Below are positions 52,981 to 64,000 of a stretch of 64,000 bases of DNA, one piece after another. Each line of letters opens with the position of its first letter. Position 1 is the stretch's first letter. The position numbers were made by a program, and so were the translations under genes. Source of the DNA: Kingdonia uniflora (taxonomy: Eukaryota; Streptophyta; Magnoliopsida; Ranunculales; Circaeasteraceae); assembly GCA_014058105.1 (NCBI GenBank), contig JACGCM010002435.1:1736001-1800000 (forward strand). The letters are read 5' to 3'. Below the pieces are notes generated by a model. That model saw nothing but the letters and a program-made list of their open reading frames with translations, was not told the origin of the DNA and ran no database searches.

Positions 52981-55900
52981 CATTATCCAGCACGTTTGTT
53001 CTTCCTTCGAGCACAAATTCCTTGTAATATTGGAGCCTATCTTGGGTTGTAATCTCTTGTTATTCATAGGTTTGGATTATGGTAGCCCTTGAAATTCTTC
53101 TAAATTCAAGGTTTAAAATTTTAGATATCATAATATGCATGTTTAGAGTAATTCTTATGAATACCCATGCTTAGATCTAATATGCTAGTGTAATATTTAG
53201 TAGAATTGTTTTTATCTCTACGATTTTTACATGCTAATGGCTTAAATATGATGCATAGGCTAGATTTGGTTAATCTTGATGCATGATATAGACTGTGTGA
53301 TTAGATCTTGGATTTGGTATATTTTAGTAGAGTTTATTATTGTTCTCTACAATTTTTTATGCTAATACCTTGATTAATATGCATGTGGTTAGATTTGGTT
53401 AAATCTTGATACATGTTAGGGATTCTTCATATTATATCATGTTAGATCTAATTTTTGTATGTGCTAGGGTTTTACTTTTTTTTTTTACCCTATAATATGT
53501 TGAATATGAAAGTTTTTCCATGTTCACTATATTTTTCTAGCACTATATGCATCATAGATCATATGGTTTGATCCAAAATTATCCTATAAATTGCATTTTT
53601 ACGTGTTTCGAGAAACCCTAAAATTTTCTTAATTATTAGGCTATTTTCAAATTTATTTTATTAAATATTTTAATTAATGCGTTTATGATAAATGATAATT
53701 TGTAGTGAGATAATATCTCATATTTTTGGGAAGTATATATATGATAGGTCTTTTAAAAGCATCCTTACAATTCTAGTCTCGATAACCTATTTTGAGGAGA
53801 CCTTAGAAACTCCTTAATAGGGCCTTCTAAGTGGGTTGACCCACCGGTCATGACCTAGTTAGGTTAGATGCATATGTAGGCTCGTATGTGTACGTGCTTG
53901 TTGTAGATAGGTGTACATACAAATATTTTTTGAACTTAAGCCAAGCTCCTAAGTGGGTGATCCACATATTTTTTTTGTATCGGTCTTGTGTAAGTAATGC
54001 TCCAAGCCGAGCCATCGGTGTGGATTCCCATCCCCGGTAGGCCCACACTATACGTATCGGTCTTGTTGAGCAATGCTTCAAGCCGAGTTAGCTGGTTGAG
54101 TTCTCACTCCCGCCCTAGGCCCAACTATTGCAGCAAGGCTTATAGAGCTCACGCTCTAAGCCCAACCCTCATCACAACCCGTATGATCAATTACGTGTGT
54201 GCAGTGTTAAGTACAAGCGCGACCCGTGTATTGTACACGTGCGTAAGGCATGTGGCTTACATGTGGTATCCCCACGTGTTGTACACGTGCGTCCAGTGTG
54301 TCTGACCCCGTGAAGCATCCCACATGTTTTACACGTATATGCGATATAATACTAACCTCAACATCTCGCATGCTGTGCACGTGTGTGCGACCTGTGGACC
54401 CCGTGTAAACCAGAGTAAGATACATATGTTATGCACGCGTATGCAGCGTGTGTAGCCCGTGTAACTGGCATGTGTTGTGCAGTGCATGTAGACCATATGC
54501 GCATGTGGTGGGTGTATGTTGGTGTGTTTGCACATAATACTACAACATTTTTGTATAGGTAGACTTGGTAAACTTAATCCCACCAAGTCATGCAGGCTAT
54601 AGGTAGGCCTAAGCTGACCTTATCCCCACCCTTACTCGGTCTAGTCAGCAGCTGCAAACCCGATCCAAGGTTGACTTTGGTCAATCCGATCCAGGTCCAA
54701 CACATCTTGACGAGACTCGATCCTTACCAGATCCAAACTAGATCCGAGTGTCCGACCCTAATCCAGGTTAGACCTCTAATCCAAACCTGATCGATCTAGT
54801 CTGACCTGATCCGATCTAACTCAAAGGCCAACCTGAGCACACCTAGCCTAGGGCCTGGTAGCTCTAAGGTCTAACTCAAGCTTATGCATATGAAGCCCAG
54901 GGCCCGAATATGCAATCTCTAGAGTTCAAACCCGAGTTCTAACAAACTCAAAGGGCCACATCTAAGCGTACCTGAGCGACTTCTGCTTAACTTTTTATTG
55001 TAAGTCACACACTGAACTAAGGCTCAAGTATTGTAGACCTCAACCTAAGTCGAGTACCCCAATCAGGAATAAATTGCATCTTAGACTAGGTTTAGACCGA
55101 GCTAACCCGACTACAGGCCGGTAGCCAAAGTCAACTCTAACTCGTTCTACACATCTTAGTTTTTTTATCTCTTAGTTCTACCTATTTCATACTCTAGGTT
55201 TCTAATCGAGACCGCTCTTCTTCGTGATTTAACATTTTAGGCAATACCAACCAAGGCATTCTTTAAAGCCAGCTCTAAGGTCACGTGTTTACACAATCTA
55301 AAGATTAATAATGAGTGTGTGATTGGGTGTTTGACACATGTGATTTCATCTCTAGGAAACATATTTGTTTGAACATTTCTGAACCTCTACCCCTGATAGA
55401 TAGACCTCGACTTATTAGGTTGAAATTGGTTATTCCCTGTATCTTTGCTTATTCTCCACCTGACGATCTGGATTACTAATTGAGGATTCGTTACTCTCTT
55501 ATATCCAGTCAATGGACTTCTCTACATTTTGGAGAATAATGGAATACGGATATGATCTTGTCCCAAACAGCTCAACAAATTTTTACGCGTTCGGCTCTCT
55601 CAGCACGCACATCCCATCTCCTTCTTTCAGGGCCACATGCATCGGAGAACTCCCTGGGCCATATCGTAGCTGCTTATTTTAGCACCGATTTCTACCAAAG
55701 CTACCTTTTTATGTTTTTGGTTGTGTAAACTTAGAGTTGTGTCCATCTTGCCTCTAGCTTAAAAATAAAATCGCATATGCTTGTTTGAACACCGGTATGT
55801 TTTGGAAATTTATAGCATATTAAGATTTAAGTGGTTTAAATCGTACTACATATTAAGGATTTTTAAACATATAGCCCGTGTGACTTTGGAGTCACTCCTA

Positions 55901-56710
55901 AGTATTATCCCTGATCACCTGACCTCTATGAAGCCTCCCTTTTATGCATGCATTGACACTTAGAATACCAATTTTGTATTTCTCACTATTTAGAAAATTA
56001 ATGCCATTTTTCGATCAGACAACTATGTAAAAAAAATTAGTATTAGGAAATCCTAAATTTGGACCAAAAATAGTTTATGGATATAGTTTATCCCTAGAAA
56101 TTCTTAGAGTGAATTAGACACTATAATCCTATTTTTGTATAAACCCGATTATTAGTATATAACGCGATACATTTTTCCTTCTTTATCTTATTAGCCATGT
56201 GAATTCATGTATAGTTTTGAGCTTATATCAAAACAGGAGGAGGGATTATATGTGTATTTTCATCTTTTCACATAGGCCCATACCCTTGGTATCTGGAAGA
56301 TACAACATCATTATTCTTTAGATATCATATTAAAACTTTAAACGATGACATAATGCATAACATTGCCACATCATGTCTCAATTCGTTCTCCGCACCCTGA
56401 ACCTTCACATTTTGTATTTCTTCACCTGAATCTCCAAACCAAAAGTTTTGTTGAGATATGATCGCGGAGTATAACGATTAAACTCCAGCAATATCTACAT
56501 TCCTATTGGCCCTCCCATAGTAGTAGCATAAAACTAATAATGTGTCTGCTTGAAGCAGAATACAATACTGCAATTCTTCTAAAGAATCACGGTTGCAGTC
56601 GCACATACTTAAATTAGATGCATGACTTTGTGCCTATAGCACTTTACTCTGCCAATAACACACATCGTTATGCCTAGAGCTTACGTTATTATGCTTAAAC
56701 GCATATACAT
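52981..56710. other. element X internal region, no recognisable gene
   Basis: About 3.7 kb following the X 5' LTR. No gag or other protein pattern was recognised. 53100-53760 is AT-rich; 54180-54540 is a diverged tandem repeat listed separately; 54620-54830 is rich in GATCC and CCGATC words; the rest looks like unique, old sequence. Confidence 0.5.
54180..54540. repeat. diverged tandem repeat, about 50-bp unit with ACACGTGYGT cores
   Basis: TTGTACACGTGCGT, TTGTACACGTGCGT, TTTACACGTATATGCG, TGTGCACGTGTGTGCG, TATGCACGCGTATGCAG and TGTGCAGTGCATGTAG follow one another at roughly 45-60 bp spacing, alternating with CCCGTG(T/A)A and CCACATG/GGCATGT words. The core CACGTG is a G-box. Confidence 0.65.
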
Positions 56711-57381
56711 GAGTGGCGGATCTAGGAATATTTTTTAGGGTGGGCAAAGTTAAAGAGTAGTTGGGTTCGGGACAGTAGCCTTCAAGGAGATTTTATTTGG
56801 GTCCCCTATGAGATGTTTAGGCAAATTTTTAAGTATTTTGACGCAACATAGTAAATTGTACATGAAAATCGGCTTGCTATGGCGAAAGCTAGAGCCTAAT
56901 TGAATGACATTTTGTTTTTATAATTGCATGCTTAAAGGCAGATTATTTTGACAACCTTATGCAAAGACTCGGTGTTACGTTGAAAATTTTCATTTTTGGG
57001 CATATGGAACAAGGTGCACTGTTTAAAATAAAACTTTATATACCTATGGTGCCACTGTATCACAAGATTCATAACTACTTCTAAAATACCCCACTATTTG
57101 GAGAGAGAGGGTACTTTTCTTTGGGAAAAGTAACTTTTGTTTGGAGTATTTTTGACACTTTATGAGGGGTAGGTTAATTTACATATGTACCCAGAATAAT
57201 AGAAGTTGGGTGGCCATATACTTGTGCAGTTTAAAAAAATCAGGGTAGGCACATGAGGAATTTTAAGGGACTTCTGAATACTTAGGTTTTAAACTACCTG
57301 TGGTTATTATTATTTTTAAAAGTTGAGAGTGGGAAGCTGGCCACCGCTGCCCACCCTGGGCTCTATGTACATCCGCCACTG
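56711..57381. mobile_element. hAT-like non-autonomous element (MITE), about 671 bp
   Basis: The ends GAGTGGCGGATCTAG (left) and CTATGTACATCCGCCACTG (right) are inverted copies. The AGTGGCGGAT terminus is typical of plant hAT elements. Flanks CATATACA and CATGTGTT could be an 8-bp duplication changed by transitions. No transposase is encoded; a minus-strand frame at 57263-57445 is not recognised. Confidence 0.6.
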
Positions 57382-58300
57382 CATGTGTTTTGTACACATG
57401 TCTATAATCTATTAATGCTTGTGCATGGAGCACTCGTTCATACATTATAAGTATATTTGTGCCTAAAATACAATACTATTAGTTCATGTGGTATAGGTCT
57501 TAGCTATAGTTAAAGTCACAATTAAGGATAAGGCAGTATACGTGGTGCCCACCTTCTGTGGAATCCACAACGAAAGAAAGAGAACTTAACACAGGATTAC
57601 GTCTGAATGTTACTTGAGGTTGATTGTGGTTTTACCACACTTCCACAAAATTCTTGAAGTTTGCATAAGGTCAAATTTAGAATTAAAAATAGTTGTGCAT
57701 GGAGTCACATTAGAATTAGCTTGCAGTTAATCCAACATTCATTGATTATAATCCCTTTGTTTTGTCATGTCGAACTCTTTTAAGGTTATAATCGTGACAA
57801 AGTTCATCGAACTTTTAATACCTTATTAGCTTTATCCGATGTTGGTTCGTTTCAGCACTTGACTTTGTACCTTGTACATACTATGCTTCTTGGAATAAGA
57901 TAGTTTGAGTATGTACCGATGACATCGTTGCCAGATTCAGTTAGAGATACTTGCATCATTCTTTGAGAGAACATATACTTATAACATTCACAGAGAATCT
58001 ATAGTATGCCTCTTAAAAACTACCATTTACATGGCCTTGTGTTATGACTGCCCACATCTTTGCATAAATGGTTAATACTGTAAATCGAGTATTTTTATAC
58101 ATTCATGGATATGGATATTTGTCGAGCAGACTATGTCGCTCTCTATTCCATCTTTCAAGAACGGTTTTTCTCGGCCTAACCTAAGTGACTTGAACGTTAC
58201 TTCTATATTTTTCAAATATAGTAGAGGGATCCAGCGGAGCCATGGAATTATGTTTAAATAGGTACAATACTACATATCATATTTACTTTATAGTCAGAAA
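57382..58300. other. unassigned internal sequence of element X
   Basis: It lies between the MITE and the recognisable pol. Gag and protease are expected here but no convincing block was found. It may be too decayed to read. Confidence 0.4.
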
Positions 58301-58309
58301 GGTCCAGAG

Positions 58310-60950
58310 TATACCTACTAAATTGTATGAATATCCACATGATTGGATATCACATGGGACACACAGAAGTAAATGGTAAGTCATACCTATACATTACTTT
58401 TTTCCACATAGGTCAGTTGAAGTCTTGGAATGGTATCCAAGCCTCTCATTTGGGCCCACTTGGACATGAGAGATTAGAACCCGATAGTGCATCTCCTTGT
58501 AAAAGTAAGATATCCATATTATGAAAGACATTTGTGCATCGCTTGTTCAAAAGCTCATATATGAGACCTAGTCCAACCAAAGTGAGGATTGGGTCCCTAC
58601 TAACTTCTCATTTGCATCCTTAGAGAACACTTGTAGACTTATCCATCCACAATATGGCTTTTGGACACTTTAGACGCATCCTGAAGATGGTCTCACATTT
58701 GCCTATAAATGACTAAGGATAATGCAATTGCATGTTTACACATTAATCATTGGACATGGGGCGATGCTCCCAAATTACCCGAGTAGTCCTCTAGACTTGA
58801 CGGGTGGGGAGAATTTTTTTCTTCAACAATTTGATGTTTTTATTTATCGGTTAGGATTGATGTTGGAATCCAGTATCCCCATATGCGAACCCTAGAGTGT
58901 TTGACATAGTCTACAATCTAGAAATATTTGGTGATTTCTTAGCCACATAGACATACAAAACTTCTAAAAATTCTCAGAGACATTTTCATATCTTAGATTT
59001 GATTAAATGAGACCAATTTCATATCATCAAATTATTTCCCAACAACTAGTACTGGCATGCAGCTAATTATGTCTCCCATCTACGTACCATGAAGTGTGCA
59101 TTATATGTACCAGTAACACTTATGCATGTACAGAGGTGGACCTTCAACATTGTCAGGGATATGAATAGGTTATGATTTATCACTTATCTAGCGGTAGTTG
59201 GAACCTATATCGGGCAATGTATTACTCCGATAATTAGAATCTATTTTGCAAAACCTATCACTTACTAAGACGATGTTATCTCCATTTGGGGGAGAATAAA
59301 CTATATACCGGCTTGAGAGTTTATAATAAACACCATCGTTGTCTCATGTAATTCCCTACTTTATACTGAGGTGATAGATGAATACCAACTTCACTTTCAT
59401 GGATTGCTTTTGATTTTCCTTGAAGCACTTAATGACGCAACGTAAGTGACAAAGCTGCATATACCTTAGTAAATGTGCCAGCATAATTTGAAGTATCCTT
59501 GGAAGATTAAAGTTTGAGCTGATCTGGTAAATGAATCAAGCCCGTGTACTGCGTGGCATACAGTTGGCCCATAGATCATACCAATGAAGTAGATGACAAG
59601 TCGCACCCATGGAATGGACGGTAATGGAACTTATGACTCTTGGTATAGTCGACACTTATGAAGTGGCCACACCTATCAACAATGCAATAGTAGCTACACG
59701 ATCCATTATCTTCCAATAGATAGCCCCTGGAGTGATACATGAGCACGTAGAAATTAGAGCTCTCAATATCATGTTTGTAATTAAGTAAAATATTTATCAT
59801 TACCAAGTAGTTGTCGACAATAAACCTTTGCGGCCACTCTGGCTTAGGATTCTTCATACTGACCATGTGGAACTTCCTAGTAGAGTTGACAGCAAGCTTA
59901 AGCGAAGTGTACAGACCTAAACTCCGGTGACATAGTGTCACAAGCCTATTAGATGTGGTGCTCATACAGAATATAGGAAACGGAGGAGATTATAAGCGAG
60001 ACTAGTTGCACATGTTTTCCTGAAGAAGTTAAACTCATCGATTATGATAAATCTTATCCCCCTATGATAGATGCAATCACATTCTGCTAGTACCTCATAT
60101 TGGCAATTGCTATCTTTGAGTAACTCAGTTAAATGTTACTCCTAGTTGGATTAGACATGCGTCAAATTGATGTAGTTGCATTGCAATTGCATATCCTCAT
60201 GGGAAATGAGATACCAACATCTATAAGCAACTCCTTTAAAGGACTTATAGGAAGTACTGTAGTCCTAATGCATGGAACATTAATATGCCTGGAGCATATG
60301 TACACAATCAAATTGGATAGATCCTTGAGGGATCATAACAAATCAGGACTCCATGTGGCATAGTCGGTCGATTAAGTATTTGATGGACGTGGTGTATACA
60401 AATGACCTGATCTACCCATGAGGTTTTATTCTAATGAAGTTCATCGAGTCGCCTCTAGAGATCATATCTCCAATAGAGATAGTAAGAAGTTCTGAATACT
60501 TGAAGAAGAAATTTATACTAAAAACCGCAAATTTTTATGTCAACCAGAAGATCGAACACCTTGGGAATTTGTTTGCTTATACATATACAGAGAAAATGGT
60601 AATACATTTTTCACTCGGATGCATACAGCTCAGTGGTTGAGCGTGCACATGGTTATGAGCTCACTGAAGTGAGATCTAACCCTATTGCGACCTCCAGTTG
60701 AAGACGAAGACTCGTTGTTCATGTAGTACCACCTCATAGATATATTATCACTGCAAAACCTTATACTTTAGTTGATTCTACCTCAAGAAGGCAAACAGGA
60801 ATTTATTGGTTCAGAAGATGTAAGATCATGATGAAGTACGTTCCTTGTCAAAGTGATGTCATCCAGCAGTTTGGTTAAATTTCTATTGTAAGCATAGTAG
60901 TATTGGTTATGGTTCTTCATAAGACCAATACAGATGCATATATTGTATGT
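58310..60950 (+). pseudogene. element X pol: copia integrase, reverse transcriptase, part of RNase H; very decayed
   Basis: Blocks recognised across shifting frames: GPLGHERLEPD (pre-integrase), YMRPSPTKVRIGS and NFSFASLENTCRLIHPQYG (integrase entry), DAS-x-RWSHICL (core), SPFGGE (IN-RT linker, about 59285), VTKLHIP-x-x-NVPA (about 59450), NQARVLRGIQLAHRSYQ (basic linker, about 59535), RLVAHVFPEE (RT start, about 60000), MRQIDVV (RT Asp region, 60160), YTIKLDRSLRDHNKSGLH (60300-60355, the YSIKLQRSLYGLKQSGR box), and YLKKKFILKTANFYVNQKIE with AYTYTEKMV (60495-60600). This copia branch has the unusual RPS-x-TK and LIHPPYGPF motifs. Every block is broken by stops or frame changes, so it is older than elements D and the tandem copias. 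Confidence 0.72.
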
Positions 60951-61320
60951 GGGGGAGTATTGGCTACGTTTGTATACAAGACCAACACTTACACACTTAT
61001 TATCTATTATAAATAGATCGTAGGCGATGACTTTGCACCAGCGGCAGAAGCGACTTTATTTCCAAAACAATGATCTTCAAGGAGCTTATCTATAGGTTCA
61101 GAATGCACTCTGTACTCTTTCCTAAGCACTGGGTTTTTCCCATTGGGTTTATTGAGCGAGGTTTTAATGGGGCGGATGATTACCAACGCATCTAACACCG
61201 ATATGAGACTTGTTAGTATTGGCTTTGCCTTCTACTCATAACCTTTTTCCCATTGAGTTTTGTTGGGTTTAGATTGCAGAGACAATCATCTCATCGATGG
61301 TGGATAACCCAAAAAGGGAG

Positions 61321-61566
61321 TGTCATAGTCCACAGTTCATGGTGGGTCCCCCACGGTGGAGTGGGTTGAGCTACCACCAGACTATTAAGGCCTAAGGTTC
61401 GGTTTAAGGAGAAAGAAAGACGTAGGAGCCTCAAATATAAATATAGGGAGACTTTCCTACTATGAAACCGATTGTTTACATCTCTATTAGTTTTTTGGAG
61501 CCTTAATGGAATTTCTCTATCTCTCGATATGTGTTCTATATTAGTTGATAGATAATAGATATTACA
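61321..61566 (+). repeat. element X 3' LTR (246 bp)
   Basis: Starts TGTCATAGTCCACAGTTCAT after the tract AACCCAAAAAGGGAG and ends AGATATTACA. The 5' copy is the split pair 32749-32824 and 52813-52980. Confidence 0.75.
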
Positions 61567-61689
61567 TGATTTCAATTTTTGCATTGATTAACAACGATAA
61601 TTATATTTTTGTCGATATTATTAGTTAGATGACCCAACAATAAATAATTTTAGTTAATCAGGCTCGCCTAATAAGATCCCTAACCACCT

Positions 61690-62534
61690 AGACAAGTAAG
61701 GAAAAGTTATCTCAAGCTGAGTACATTGGTAAAGTACTTAAGCGAATTAATATGGATGATTCTAAGGTCATTAGCACACCATTAGGATGTCACTTTAAAT
61801 TTTCAAAGCAGCATTGTCCGAAGGCGCAGAAGAATCTCAATGAAATGCGGAAGGCTGCTTATTCATCAGCGATTGGTAGTCTTATGTACGCTATATATGA
61901 TTTGTAAGATACCGAATATTGCCCAAGCAGTGGGAGTTATTAGTAGGTATATGAGTAATCTAGGCAAAGAGCATTTGAGAGCTGTGAAATAGATACTTAG
62001 GTACCTGAATGGGACTCATGATATGACATTATGTTGATTCTGATTTAGTGGGTGATATTGGTAGGAGTAAGAAAACTAGTGACTTTGTATTTACATTGGG
62101 AAGTGGTGTGGTTTCTTGGGTTTCGAGGCTACAAAAAATAGTAGCTTTGTCAACGACGGTGGCAGAATATCATGTTGCGGCTACGAAAGCTTGCAAGGAT
62201 ATGGTTTGGCTTAAAGGGTTGATGAATGAGCTTGGCAAGGAGCAACGTCTTCCTAAACTGTATAGCGATTGTCAAAGTATGATACACTTAGTGAAGAATG
62301 CAGATTTTCATTCTAGGACTAACCATATCAATATTTAGTATCGTTATATTCGTTCGCTCCTCGAGGATAGTGTGTTGAAGCTTGAGAAGATTCATATTTA
62401 CAAAGGTGGTGACATTCCAGATGTTGGCATGTACAACTTTTGTGGGTCTTCATGATTGAAGGTTCGGGTAGCGCGAGAAATTCATTATTTGATCTGGAGA
62501 TGGGTTATGGAAAATTTGATTTCAAGTGGGAGAT
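61690..62534 (+). pseudogene. 5'-truncated copia: end of RT and RNase H, same family as the 8.6-19.3 kb tandem
   Basis: Begins inside RT (KLSQAEYIGKVLKRINMDDS, VISTPLGCHFKFSKQHCPKA, YSSAIGSLMYAI), then RNase H: TSDFVFTLGSGVVSWVSRLQ, KIVALSTTVAEYHVAATKAC, KDMVWLKGLMNELGKEQRLP, KLYSDCQSMIHLVKNADFHS. The frame is clean for 96 codons (62048-62338). The residues correspond nearly one for one to 12180-12925 and 17850-18648. The tract TTTCAAGTGGGAGAT leads into the LTR at 62535. Upstream is the X 3' LTR plus about 120 bp of unassigned sequence, so the 5' two thirds are missing. Confidence 0.85.
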
Positions 62535-62995
62535 TGTTGAGGAATGAACTCAAATTTGGTATTCTTAGATGTTCATTAGAGTTCATCTTGGGACAAACGA
62601 AGGTCGAAGACGAAGGTAGAAGACTTCACGGAATAGATTCTGAATTTTCATAAAAGGCAAAATAGTTGTCTGATTGTTCCTGCTCGAACAGAGATCTCTG
62701 ACAGTAAAGTTGTTTGAAGGATCTAAACTTTCTTGTTCAAACAGAGAAAGGTATGCTCGAATGGAAGTCGATCTAAAGCTTTTGTTATGTTATTTTGAAG
62801 ACTGTTTGTTTGCCTCGTAATTCGTACTTTGAGTCATACCTTTTGTAAAAGTCTTCCCAAGTATATAAGCGATACTTAATTAGAGTGCTTCTATCATGTT
62901 TAGTATGAGTTTAATTCTAGAGAGAGAAAGCTAGGGTTTGTGAAAATTCATTGAAGCTTGAGAGAGAGAAAAATGAGTGTGTGTGTGATTAATCA
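62535..62995 (+). repeat. copia LTR, truncated at its right end by a gypsy insertion
   Basis: TGTTGAGGAATGAACTCAAA aligns with the LTRs at 8627 and 12988, through AAGTATATAAGCGATACTTA and CATTGAAGCTTGAGAGAGAG. At about 62990 alignment stops, where the minus-oriented gypsy LTR begins. Confidence 0.82.
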
Positions 62996-62997
62996 AC

Positions 62998-63523
62998 AAT
63001 CCGATTGAGAAGCTTTAGTTAGTAGAAAGAATGAAGAACACTAATTAGATTTGGAAAAAATAGAGATTCAATTACTTAAACTTGAAGTAATTATAATAAA
63101 AACTCTCAAACCCTGGGCTTCTCTCAGAACTCTCTATAGTTCTAACATAACCTAGAAAATAACCTAAGTTCCCTTTATATACTAGGGAACTCAAAAATCA
63201 TAAAAGAACGGATCTCAAGGCAAAACAACGCCTTAGATTCCAAAATAGTGCCAAAGTCGTTCGAATGACTTTAAGACTAATTGGTCTAAAACCCTAGAAA
63301 CTTGCCTTGTCGTTCGAACGAAACCCAACTCATTTGAACGAAAATATGGCTCTGGGCCAAAATTCCATAGGACATGGCAACTCGTTCGAACAACAATCAA
63401 AGTCGCTCGAACGAAATATGGCTCTGGTCCAAAATTCCAGAGGACATGTCAACTCGTTCGAACGACTCTCAATGGTCGAACGACTTTGACAAATCTTTAA
63501 AAATACTAGATCCTCCTGGATCA
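62998..63523 (-). repeat. 3' LTR of a minus-oriented gypsy element
   Basis: The minus strand starts TGATCCAGGAGGATCTAGTA just after the polypurine tract TTAAAGGGGGGAGCCA (63539-63524). It carries AGTCGTTCGAACGAGTTGAC and further TTCGAACGA repeats, and AAACCTAxGTT/TATATAAAGGG-type promoter sequence near 63170. Its left limit near 62998 is approximate. It is similar to the solo LTR at 15165-15792. Confidence 0.7.
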
Positions 63524-64000
63524 TGGCTCCCCCCTTTAAGAGCCTTGAGATCAAGCTCAAGCTAGCACTGAAGATGTGGGAACGGGCGATGCCCAATTCC
63601 CTACTGTACCACTTCGACTTACTTGGTAGTTGACCCATCTTCCCAACTCGGAACGAATAAATAGCACCCCGTCTTGTAGTATGAACCTTCCGCTCTAGAA
63701 TACCATCCTCCGGTAACGGATCTTCTCTTTCTATCCATAAGTCATCAACTGACGGTAGGTGAGTATCGATTACAGAGTCTTCATCCAAAAGAGAGGGCTC
63801 AAGCAGCTTCAAATGCCCAGCATTAATCACCAAATACATCCTCATGAAAGGTGGAAAATCCAACTGGAATGCATTGTCACCAATCTTCTTGAGTATCAAA
63901 AATGGACTATAACGGAGAGGTTTGAGCTTCTTACCTTCCCCCTTAAGTCGTTCATTACCCAAATGCAACCAAACGAGGTCGCCCTCAAGAAAAGTATACT
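63524..64000 (-). pseudogene. Ty3/gypsy integrase C-terminus with chromodomain-like tail, partial
   Basis: From the right edge the minus strand reads TFLEGDLVWLHLGNERLKGE, GKKLKPLRYSPFLILKKIGD, NAFQLDFPPFMRMYLVINAG and HLKLLEPSLLDEDS, the GPY/F-type C-terminal module of gypsy integrase. After an acidic linker (LPSVDDLWIEREDPLPED) comes GILERKVHTTRRGAIYSFRV then GKMGQLPSKSKWYSRE, the spacing of a chromodomain (E-x-IL...Y-x-V-x-WKG-x-P...W) with some aromatic residues lost. The frame is open through the polypurine tract into the LTR. The rest of pol lies beyond the window. Chromodomain integrases steer insertion to heterochromatin. Confidence 0.82.

Larger units (their letters stand above)
32749..61566 (+). 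mobile_element. copia element X, outermost member of the nested block
   Basis: The 3' LTR is 61321-61566 (246 bp). The 5' LTR is split by element D: 32749-32824 plus 52813-52980 sum to 244 bp and align in order with the 3' copy (shared TCATGGTGGGTCCCCCACGG, then GGTTxGGTTTAAG, ATATAGGGAGACT, CCTACTATGAAAC, GTTTACATCTCTATTAG). The internal region 52981-61320 holds about 5 kb without recognisable genes, a hAT-like MITE, and a decayed copia pol (58310-60950). A polypurine tract AACCCAAAAAGGGAG precedes the 3' LTR. Outer target duplications were not found. Confidence 0.75.

Noticed and set aside
59576..59965. 129-codon open minus-strand frame in element X
   Set aside because: Copia linker and RT-start motifs are readable on the plus strand through the same interval; no protein pattern was recognised on the minus strand.
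63307..63565. Plus-strand frames in the last kilobase (for example 63307-63489)
   Set aside because: They lie in the minus-oriented gypsy LTR and reflect the TTCGAACGA repeats.
1..64000. tRNA, rRNA, snoRNA or miRNA genes
   Set aside because: No tRNA A/B-box cloverleaf, rRNA core or convincing small hairpin precursor was recognised; the primer-binding sites resemble tRNA 3' ends only because they are their complements.

Overview
This is a plant nuclear window, most likely a eudicot. It is AT-rich, has no bacterial-type operons, and almost every recognisable coding trace belongs to a plant transposable element: Ty1/copia, Ty3/gypsy, LINE (L1-type), Mutator-like elements (MULEs) and a hAT-like MITE. 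The only ordinary host gene I recognise is a broken pectinesterase. No rRNA, tRNA or CRISPR array was seen. Nearly all genes carry stops and frameshifts, so this looks like old heterochromatic or pericentromeric DNA in which elements inserted into one another.

Layout. 1-2211: minus-strand gypsy gag, primer site and LTR, inserted into a MULE (MULE1). 2212-7360: rest of MULE1, with a plus-strand transposase and, converging on it, an acidic reading frame and a two-exon tandem GRF-type zinc-finger gene. 8627-19337: two copia elements in tandem sharing the middle LTR, which holds a gypsy solo LTR; a second solo LTR sits in the protease region of the second copia. 19636-31099: an 11.5 kb MULE (MULE2) with matching terminal inverted repeats and a 9-bp target duplication (8/9 identical). 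It holds the transposase, two duplicated coiled-coil genes, a GRF fragment, a small Gly-rich-tailed gene, dense TCATTTGT motifs and a 21-bp inverted array. 31850-32660: pectinesterase pseudogene. 32749-61566: a nest in which copia element X has copia element D (32825-52807, target duplication TAGGG) in its 5' LTR. D in turn contains a LINE (33948-40156) and a gypsy element (41722-50794). 61690-62995: 5'-truncated copia. 62998-64000: another gypsy end on the minus strand.

What may be new. The D-nested gypsy carries a 6.5 kb block of reading frames on the strand opposite to its integrase, lying between integrase and 3' LTR. One of these small proteins resembles the small gene inside MULE2, so an unrelated DNA transposon and a retrotransposon appear to share an accessory gene family. 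Both MULEs also carry GRF zinc-finger sequence and minus-strand accessory genes converging on the transposase. Palindromes with a TTCGAA core recur in several unrelated LTR families and in the LINE 3' region. All functional statements are inferences from sequence reading; no search was run.
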